From assembly GCA_021432635.1 (NCBI GenBank), contig MU270020.1, positions 1,133,202 to 1,197,201 on the forward strand: a stretch of 64,000 bases of DNA, given 5' to 3'. Below the pieces are notes generated by a model. It did not search any database and had not been told where the DNA came from. It worked only from the letters and a program-made list of their open reading frames with translations. A program made the translations under genes and the position numbers. Positions 56,411-64,000 of the stretch are shown piece after piece; within the stretch, counting starts at the first letter, position 1, and each line of letters begins with the position of its first letter. The stretch is from Thozetella sp. PMI_491. Lineage: Eukaryota > Ascomycota > Sordariomycetes > Chaetosphaeriales > Chaetosphaeriaceae.

Positions 56411-56888
56411 TTACGCATACCAACACTTCACCCACGTCGTGAAGCTGAGATTATTAGTGCTCGTGTCAGTGATAGCCTGCCCGACAAGAAGAGTAATGCT
56501 CAGTGGGCTACGTCATAATGATTAGTAGGGCTCAAAACGTCACGTCAGACATGCAGGGGTAAGAGAGGAAACGTACCCGCGGCTGCCTCCCATCGTGCAT
56601 CTCGTCGCATAATAGTTCCCGTCTGCATTCTTTAGATAGTACAGGTGTCCCGCATAGGGTGCCGGCAAGTCGTAGAAACCGTCGTCTGACCCGAAGTCTG
56701 AAGTGTAAATCAGCGTATTGGTGCAGCCGCCGTTGATCGCGCCTAGACGAGTGTTAGACTGCGCAGGACAATTTCAATAACAAGTCGTGACGGTCGACAC
56801 CCATACAAATATTCAAGACCACGGGCCCGGCCGCGACGACCGAAACCAGTACTGTTAGGGCAGCTGAAGACAGGAGTGAGAAGCGCAT
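56411..56888 (-). CDS. Small secreted protein, four Cys
   Basis: Three exons: 56888-56807, 56742-56577, 56507-56411; 114 aa, phase exact. Signal peptide at residues 1-20 (MRFSLLSSAALTVLVSVVAA). The mature part has four Cys (in LNICAING, GGCTNT, TRCTMGG and VKCWYA), enough for two disulphides, and is rich in Tyr, Gly and Asn (DDGFYDLP, HLYYLKNADGNYYAT). No family is recognised. Size, secretion and isolation in an AT-rich stretch fit an effector-like or antimicrobial protein. The 3' splice choice (acceptor before PLSITLLVG) is the least certain part. Confidence 0.62.
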
Positions 56889-58308
56889 GTTTTGGGGAAT
56901 ATCGGTGCAATAGCATACACCTAAAAATAACGGGGCGGTGTTCGATACAAATTTACTAGAAGGGCAAACCCTTCCAATTATCAATGGAGAAGCACTCAGG
57001 ATCGCTCCTCAAGCCCACTTAGACTTTATAGATCTCTCAATGTCAGCTATCAGGAATGTAGTGGCTCGACTATTATATAAATGCAGTTAGCACTCTTCAG
57101 CTCATGCAACACCAAAGTACATAGTGGGGTATCCCAGCATCGCATATAGGCGAACCGCATCTTCGAGTCGCTAGTGTCACCCGGATTGGGCTGTCGTCCC
57201 CGAATCTCAACGAACGGCTGCTGTGCCTTTTACTGAAGTGGTTTAGGATCGATTGATATGTAGAGATTAGATTGGCTTGGCTGCCGCATTACTGGCTTCG
57301 GGTACGCAACTGTGTGGTGAAATGCTGTGCCGCTTCCTTCGACCGACGCCTATATCAGAAATCGATCCCACCCTCCTAATCGAGACTGACAAGTACGCAT
57401 TGCACGCCATACGGAAAGAAGAAAAAAAGCATAAGCTAAGATAAAATGCTGCTAATCAACGATCGTAGAAAGAATATATTTCAAGAGAATTCTCCGGGTG
57501 GGCTACTTGAAACAGGTCGGGCTAAGTTGCGTCCCAGCAGCTTGTACCAGCGTCAAGCCTTAGACCAGTTACAGCCCTGGGGCTTATGCATTGAGACAGA
57601 CTCATGCCGATAACGCATACATGATAGCAGCGTTTCTCCAGCTACGCGACTCGAGGCTACATGGATGGATTGTCACAAAGGCCGACATCGGTGGAGACCA
57701 CGAGCGAGTTTGACATTGATTTTACGTGGGCGCGGAAAGCCCAGATATTGGACCGCTTAGTGCCTTACTACGCGTCCTCATTTCAAATGCTCCAGAATAC
57801 CGCCGGAGCACACTCGAAGTACACAAGCAATTAAGACGACCCGGACCCGGACACCTTCTTTCAACTCTATATAATGGGTCCTCCGCCGATGATCTCATCC
57901 AAACGGGGAGGCATTACCGTGGCGGCTACCCTCACCCAAATGCCGATGGAGATGTGGACCCATGTCCGCGCGAGCGTGCTTGGGTATTGTAGATGCTTGA
58001 TTATAGGACTTCTCCGGCGAGCTCCTATCGGATCATTGGGTATTGTAGATGCTTGATTATAGGACTTCTCCGGCGAGCTCCTATCGGATCAGTAGCCTTG
58101 GGAAAGTTAAAACATCTCGCCCTTAATTCCAGTTGCTCAGTCTCACAATCTTCTACAAGAATCGGTCGGCTTATATGATATTTATCAAGTCCTAGTAGGT
58201 GCCACCCAACGCCCTAAAAGGTCGATACTACCGCGGAGGAGCTTATCTAAAGGCAAGCAACTGTGCCATTAACTTGAAAACCTCCCCAATCAAGTATCTA
58301 GGTTAGCT
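56889..58308. other. Intergenic with 56-bp tandem duplication
   Basis: No convincing gene. A 56-57 codon frame starting at ATG 57661 (MDGLSQRPTSVE..., with FTWARKAQILDRLVPYYA) looks protein-like but ends quickly and matches nothing I know; it may be the remnant of a gene. Contains the tandem repeat at 57980-58091. Confidence 0.4.
57980..58091 (+). repeat. Perfect 56-bp tandem duplication
   Basis: Two identical, directly adjacent copies, 57980-58035 and 58036-58091, of a unit that starts ttgggtattgtagatgct and ends tcctatcggatca. Perfect identity shows the duplication is recent, or an assembly artefact. Confidence 0.9.
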
Positions 58309-60249
58309 TCACCTCCCCAAACTTGCTACCGCGCGATGCATCCCATGACTTTGGCTGTATCGTTTTCGAGCCTTGGCATTGGCATGGCACAGTCCCACCA
58401 CCCACACCGAAACAGTGACAGCCGTCATGATTAAGCAGATAGCAAGGAACAATAAGAAGATGTTGAGCCTAAACAACCACGGCCTGCCTTGCAGCTCCCC
58501 GCCATCCCACACGAAGACGCCACTCTGCATAAGAGTCTGGAAAGAACGTAAGCTGGGTTCAGCACATTAGAGCTTGATTGAAAGGCCGCTTACCGTGACG
58601 AACGTGCCCGGAAGGAAGACCAGGGTGATGATCGTGATGATGTGCATCGACTTTGAGTTCTGTCCAGCTTCCCGCATTAGGATTTCTCCACGGCGCGTCG
58701 CCTCTAGCGAGGTGTCGGCAAAGAAACGGCTGGACTGCAGGTTCCTGAACGTAGCGATGTCGTCCATCTATATCGCCGCGAGGATTAGCGCTTCCGTTGC
58801 TGGTCCATCTCCGCATCTCGACTTGCTTACCAGCGCCTTGCCGTCCCGTTGCCTCGCCATCATGGTCTCCAGCTGAGCCTCGTATATCCGCATGCTGCTC
58901 TCGAAGTGGCTCACCTTTTGAGCGAAGCTTAGGAAATCAGAGCCGCTCCCAACAAAGGGCGTGCTAGTGTCCTGCGCTCTGTAAAAGTTGCCGAGGCTGC
59001 CCAGCACGGAAGCGTTAATCTTGACCATCAAGAGCGCCTGCCCCAATATATCCTTGATGCGATACAGTCGTTGAATGTCAGAAAATTCGACAGGGGTTAG
59101 AGTGTCATCAGTAATGTTCTGTAGAGAGAAGCTGTCAACCTGGCCGGATTGCTTATCGAAAATTCCGTGCAGCTTATTCCACAGTGCCTGTAAGACACGA
59201 GAATCTTGCGCCTGTCCTGTCCGGTTCTGGTCGCCGGACTGAGACAGAGGCTCGGTAGCTTCTGGGTTCTCTCCATCGCGTGTTTGACTCCGAGGCATGA
59301 CCGGACCGAAGTCGATGGTCTGCATCTTGTTTAGGAACCCATCCAACTCACGGTGTATGCTGCCGACAAAGTCTTGCCACTTCCCATCGCACCATTCGCA
59401 GAAGGCTAGGTGCGTCGAGATGGCAAGTTCAAGAGATTGGCGGTCACTGTAGTTTCTATTTGGGCTAGAAACGAGGGCCTTGAGGCGCTCATCTAGCTCC
59501 TCGTCGCTGTTCGCTGTGATCCAAAGAGAGCGGCCCGTGCCTGCCTCGTAACAGTGGTAGACAAGGAGCTGCTGTATATGCCATGACATGGGCACACCTG
59601 CAGCCTGCTGAAAATAGCGCAGGCGATAGCATTGTTGGATACGATAGCCTGAGTTGAGAAGGCCAGCATCTGGCGATGAGCTCTCGCCGTGGAAACCTGT
59701 ATTGTGCCCTTCGGACGACAGGTCGAACCTTGTGAACGCAGAAATAAAGTCAAGAATAACCGGTCGTACTTGGTAAAAGCTCATGAGATAAGTGAACATA
59801 TCTATTGAACACCGAAGCGTGCGCGTCGGGTTGTCTGTGCGCAGCCGCCTGGACGTTGCCGTCAGTTTCACGGCATCAATATTCAAGACACGGGCAAGTC
59901 ACGTGTGTCGCTCGGGCACGGAGGGTGACTTACACAAATTGAAGCTCCGGAACATCATTGTTCTCCAGCCAATGTTTCAGTTGCGGGAGATCGGTCACAG
60001 TATGCTCGGTGCAGGCTGCTTTGGGTCAGCCGATGCCCTTGGGTAATTGCTTGGGATGGCAGAGCCACCTGTCGCTCCAGCGGATTTGCTCAAAAACTTG
60101 ATGGCCGCCGCGTCTCGCTGGAATAAGCGTTCCAGGTCCGACGACCCTAGCCGGCCGAGAAAAGTGGCCTGTGAGAATGAGGTATCGCCCGGCTGGAGCA
60201 AGTTGGCGGGGTAGGATGCATGCTGGGCAAGGCTACGTTGGAAATTCAT
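58309..60249 (-). CDS. CorA-like membrane protein (paralogue 1)
   Basis: Fungal CorA-like Mg2+ transporter family, function not proven for this branch. Exons 60249-60069, 60015-59934, 59848-58831, 58767-58594, 58536-58309; 560 aa. A long cytosolic N-terminal domain (with LKHWLENNDVPELQFV, YQVRPVILDFISAF, YHCYEAGTGRSLWITA) and a long helical region lead to the two terminal membrane helices: HIITIITLVFLPGTFVT (helix 1, the position of the CorA pore-mouth motif; the GMN signature itself is absent) and LFRLNIFLLFLAICLIMTAVTVSVWVV (helix 2). The start at 60249 is the first ATG. A paralogue with the same layout is the next gene upstream. Confidence 0.8.
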
Positions 60250-61322
60250 CGTGGCTGAGGCACAGGGTCAATCTGCGAGCAAGGTCGTAGGAGGGAAAGT
60301 CACATCGATGGGAGACCTGCTTCCGAGGTTTCACCGTGATCCAGCTCACGCTCGACCCTACGACATCTGCATGGGAAGCACGGTTGATCTAATAAATGTG
60401 TCACTGGTGTGGGTGGGCAGGGAGTTTCGGGAGTATTGGGAGAGTGGCGGAGGGCAGAGATAGCTTTTAGTGGATTTTGATGCCACATAGCCACCCTAAC
60501 GCCCCTCCGGCACAGTACCTGTCTGCCTTGGCGAACTGGGCATTGTAGCGGCCAACTACGTAAGACAGAATCGCCTCGAAGAAAAGCTTCTTTTTCGGTG
60601 CCAATCATTCGCTAGCCCCAACTTCTCTCGAGTGCGAGTTGCGCGTTGCGACTGGCACACTGCAAACCTGAATGCCTTCCATCTCAAGACACGTGGTTTT
60701 CCATTTGCCTTCACGTGTCGCTTCCATCTAAGGCGAATTAGGTAGACGTTGGCAGAATGAAGCTGCACAATATTAATGCATCTCATCGTGGTGCTTGTGC
60801 TTCCCGTGGACCTCAGGCACTGTAGCTATCAAGGGCGAACTCAATACTGCAAATACATACGACATCACTACCCACACGAGCGGTGGATGAGTTAAACCCT
60901 TTGCAGATAAAAAATTTTTATAAGTTTTATAATAAAGAAATCATATTTACCCGGCACATCTTACTTCTCATAGTAGCTGAAAGATTGTTGCTGTGCTCAA
61001 TCTGACGCAGCATACGCAGCGTACACCAGTCCAGAGCAATTAGGCCCCCCTCCCCCGTGTAGGGTACCTAAGGGCGGTCGCTACGCTCGCCGCCTGCTAA
61101 CATCCCGTTACATCCGTAGCCAGTCCGGCCGGTCGAGCACTTCGACTGGCGATTGGTGTTAACACCACCCTTGACAATAAGGTGAGTTATTGAGTGCCAC
61201 TCCTCCCCTAACGACGTTTCATGTCACGCCGCCTTACGACGATGGCGCGCTCCCTTGCTGACCTATGCCCGACTTAGTCCCAAATTCCCAGAGTCTGAGC
61301 AATAAGGCAGCGTGGTTGTTTG
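60250..61322. other. Intergenic between CorA-like paralogues
   Basis: About 1.07 kb. A short AT-rich patch lies at about 60900-60960 (taaaaaatttttataagttttataataaag). No gene is recognised. Confidence 0.4.
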
Positions 61323-63023
61323 CTACCTCCCGTATTCTGCTCCGTTTTGAGCCCATTTCCAGTTTCTGGGCCACCGAGGCCTATGCCTTCGTTGTGTTAC
61401 CATTGCTGCATATGTTACCAGAGTCGCAAACACTAGCAACAACATCCATGTAGAGGCTTGGTACGCCGGGCGCGGCGTCTCGGAAGGGAAACTATGTGGT
61501 GAGTCGCGCGATACGGTCTGCTCATTGACCATGAAGTGCGTGGCAACAAATGTTCCAGGCAAAAAAACCAAAGTCACAAGGGTGATGATATCTATGCACA
61601 GCTTTTCCACTTGGGATTTTCGCGCCATCTCCTGCATCTGTAGAGACGCCAGGCGGGCCTTGTGCTGTTGCTGGCCCCCCCGAGCCCCGTTAGCGACAGT
61701 GCAAAACTCGATGTCCGCTGCAAGCCAGGACTTAGGCCTTAGTGGTTTCGTTTCACTTACCGCTTTCAACTCTCCTACTAAACGGCTGTGCGCCCTCTCT
61801 AGGTCGGACCTGCGCAGCTCCAGCTCCGTCTGGGCCCCTTGCGCCTGCTCCGAGACGCGATTGCTGTGGTAGTGGGAGGCTTCCCTCATTCTGGTTGACA
61901 TTTCCGAGTTATGCATCACTTTTGCAAGGCGGTCTCCCAGAACCTTCAGCACCGTCCCATTTTGGCGAATACCGTGCATTGCCTCCTCCACCTTGTGCAG
62001 TCGAGGGGCAACCAATTCCCACGCGCCGCCATCCCCCGCCGTTTTCTCCCCGACGGCGGCCCCACGGCCTAGCCCGACTGCAACCTCCTCCGGCAGCGCA
62101 AGCCGATCGGCCACAGCGCAAAGATGTCTTGCATACCCGCTCCAGGACTCGGCCGCCCAGCTCATGATTTCCAAGTGGGTCTGCAGCGATGCGCAAAACG
62201 AGGTGGTGACGTCGGAGCAGTGCTGCGCTAGAAATGAGTCGCTCTGAAAGGCTAACCGTCGCAGCCTAGCCCCAAGGTCGCTACCGCCATCTTTCACCAG
62301 CCACAGCGCTCTACCCGTAACCAAGTCAAAGCTGTAGTACACAGCTGTCTGTCGCACGCGCCACTGGTCGCCGCCGTGGGCCGGAGCGATCGGTATTTGC
62401 AATGCAAAGCAATGCCGTATTGACGCTCCCGACCGGCCAAGGGAGCGAATGCGGGGCCGCTTCTCATACGAGTCAAAGAGGGTGTCGTGCTGTCTAATGC
62501 CCGTGTAATCTGCCGATTGGAACCCGCGAGGACCAGACGGGATGATGAAGTCTAAAAACAACGGCATGACTTGATGGTAGGAGAGTATATACAAGAGCTG
62601 CGATTTGGAGCATCTCATGACACCTCCCTCGTCCGTTTCAAGGAAGCTACCCCGCAGCTATCAGTGACTTTCACCTTTTAAACTGATCAGCACCAAGAGG
62701 GCCACGCTCACATGAATCGACACTTGGGGTCGTTGAACCCTCCGTCAAGAAAGGTCCTGAGTTGCTCGGCCCATTCATCGTCAAAATCTTGGGACACCCG
62801 CGCCGTTAGCATAGCGGTTGCAGCTGCAGAGCGGCTCCTTACCGTAGTCACCGTCGAGTAGTTGGACAAAGTTTATGCTGCACGCGTTAGCGGAAAAGAG
62901 GCCCTGCGACTGTTTGTCCAGGATCTCGCAGAGTCTGTCGGCGAGGTTGGATTGCCCGAAAAGGTTGCGGGGATATGTCTCGCTACGCTCGCATGCCCTC
63001 CGGAGTGCATCGTGAGGATCCAT
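61323..63023 (-). CDS. CorA-like membrane protein (paralogue 2)
   Basis: Exons 63023-62843, 62787-62712, 62646-61761, 61670-61323; 496 aa with the last intron removed. It has the same architecture as the neighbour at 58-60 kb: EWAEQLRTFLDGGFNDPKCRF near the N terminus, LLYILSYHQVMPLFLDFI, YYSFDLVTGRALWLV, a helical stalk, then helix 1 LCIDIITLVTLVFLPGTFVATHF and helix 2 STWMLLLVFATLVTYAAMV. A GMN signature is again absent. The intron at 61671-61760 has a textbook donor (gtaagt), branch (gctaac) and acceptor (ccag). It is 90 nt long and free of stops, so its retention would add 30 residues in frame (526 aa). Start choice: the first Met that leads into the paralogue-like N terminus (MDPHDALRRACERSE). 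Confidence 0.78.
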
Positions 63024-63838
63024 GGCGATGTCTGGCGAGGAAGAGCACGCGCACAGTTGGTTCGGAGAAGTGGTGGTGATAGTTTCGAAGGTGTGGGAAA
63101 GGCACCTGTGGACGGCGGCTTCGTCAGGTCGAGGAACTCCAAACCGCCTCTCAACCGAGGGACCCCAGTTGTGCGCAGAAACAACCACCATTGGCCATGC
63201 TAACCAACCTGCCCCCCCTTCCGAAGGGGGCGGAGGGAAAAACCAGGTCGAAATTACCTCAGGAAAACGCCTTGGGGACTGAGGACGCAAGTGCGTAGGC
63301 TATCACGTCTCGCCTTCGACGATTTTGTTCGTTCCACGTTTATCGAATCGGGTGTTGTGTTGCTCGTGATTGGACGGGTGCCGGCCGAGGGTTTCGCCCG
63401 GCCACTGGGCACGCACTTGCGTAGTATAAGTTGGGCGTTACTTCGCCCTCCTCGCCCCACCCTGGGGCGTTATCCGCCTGTAGGAGACGTCCCGGTGGTT
63501 CCTCTTCTAACCTATCACCAGTTCAACATCCCGCCACTCCAGAAGGACTTGCCACGATGCTCAACTCGCCACGAAAGTTCTAGCAATCTGCCTCGCTTTC
63601 CGCCACGCAAATCACAAACTGACGCTGTCCCGTGCACTCGTAGGGCTCTCTATCGCTCGCGCTCGGGTTTCCCTGGGTTTCTGGTGCGTGCTGATTGTTT
63701 GCCTTGTCATCAGTGGGAATGATTCGAGCAACTTTGGGCAGGTGAGTTTGCGACAACAGGCCCACCCCGCCATCCTGGCACTTTGCGCGCAACAACGAAA
63801 ACAGCCGAAGACTTCACGAAGAGCGATAGTCGTCCAAT
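63024..63838. other. Intergenic, right-edge promoter region
   Basis: Between the CorA-like paralogue 2 start and a possible divergent gene at 63839. Nothing coding is recognised; frames here overlap one another and lack motifs. Confidence 0.4.
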
Positions 63839-64000
63839 ATGGCGGGCGATGCACTCGAATCACTACTACCATCTTCCGGCACCTCGAGAGATCGCGAAAA
63901 TTGCCTGCTTGAATCGTTTTTGCCCACCGATGTGGCCCCTGGGGTGCCAAGTGACGTGCCTCGCGGCGCCATGGACACATTTCGCGACTCCTTAAATGAG
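63839..64000 (+). CDS. Possible 5' end of a gene cut by the window edge
   Basis: ATG at 63839 opens a frame of 54 codons that runs off the window (MAGDALESLLPSSGTSRDRE..., then LLESFLPTDVAPGVPSDV). The Ser/Pro/Leu/Glu usage looks protein-like, but no domain is visible and the length is too short to be sure. Confidence 0.35.
   Translation, partial: MAGDALESLLPSSGTSRDRENCLLESFLPTDVAPGVPSDVPRGAMDTFRDSLNE

Noticed and set aside
57661-57830. Short protein-like frame MDGLSQRPTSVE...
   Set aside because: Ends after fewer than 60 codons with no splice continuation that I could support; kept only as a remark in the intergenic entry.
1-64000. CRISPR arrays, bacterial operons, tRNA or rRNA genes
   Set aside because: The gene structure is eukaryotic; no spaced repeat array was seen, and no cloverleaf with intact A and B boxes was found by eye.

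Overview
The window is from a filamentous ascomycete (Pezizomycotina). Most genes are split by short introns (about 45-115 nt) with GT-AG ends and CTAAC/CTGAC-like branch sites. The families present are typical of that group: a HET-ankyrin protein, a Zn2Cys6 regulator, fungal MFS transporters, secreted GH10 and GH43 enzymes and CorA-like membrane proteins. The class cannot be fixed from the sequence alone. Exon structures given here were assembled by hand from reading frames and splice signals; reading-frame phase closes in every multi-exon model except where stated.

Layout. 0.4-13.6 kb: amidase, Zn2Cys6 regulator, aldo-keto reductase (AKR), a decayed rhodopsin-domain membrane protein gene, an MFS drug transporter and a phenol-hydroxylase-like FAD monooxygenase; a loose accessory metabolism block. 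13.9-17.4 kb: HET-ankyrin protein. 18.4-25.9 kb: secreted pepsin-like protease, a TIGR04076-family small protein and two further MFS transporters (one allantoate-permease-like). 26.2-28.3 kb: AKR with an unusual N-terminal extension. 29.3-35.2 kb: two unrelated amidohydrolase-superfamily genes head to head, one of them a 1224-residue intronless beta-propeller/amidohydrolase of bacterial style. 36.3-44.5 kb: secreted block with GH10 xylanase, a Cys-rich Kex2-type protein, GH43 arabinanase, and a divergent pair of secreted intradiol dioxygenase and secreted muconate-lactonase-like propeller. 45.9-51.7 kb: FAD epoxidase fused to an eight-helix membrane domain, an unknown membrane protein and an ERG26-like epimerase, possibly a small terpenoid-type cluster. 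53-64 kb: P-loop ATPase, long AT-rich gene-poor stretches with a small secreted protein, and two neighbouring CorA-like paralogues.

How the genes may work together. The 36-44.5 kb block fits outside-the-cell attack on plant cell wall: xylan (GH10), arabinan (GH43) and possibly lignin-derived catechols (dioxygenase followed by lactonase). The 45.9-51.7 kb block has an epoxidation-cyclisation enzyme plus a 3beta-HSD-type dehydrogenase, but no polyketide synthase or prenyltransferase lies in the window, so a complete pathway is not shown. Signs of decay or turnover include an amidase intron with no usable AG acceptor, a pseudogene, a frame break in an AKR extension, a roughly 115-bp dispersed repeat at 0.4 and 52.5 kb, and a 56-bp tandem duplication.
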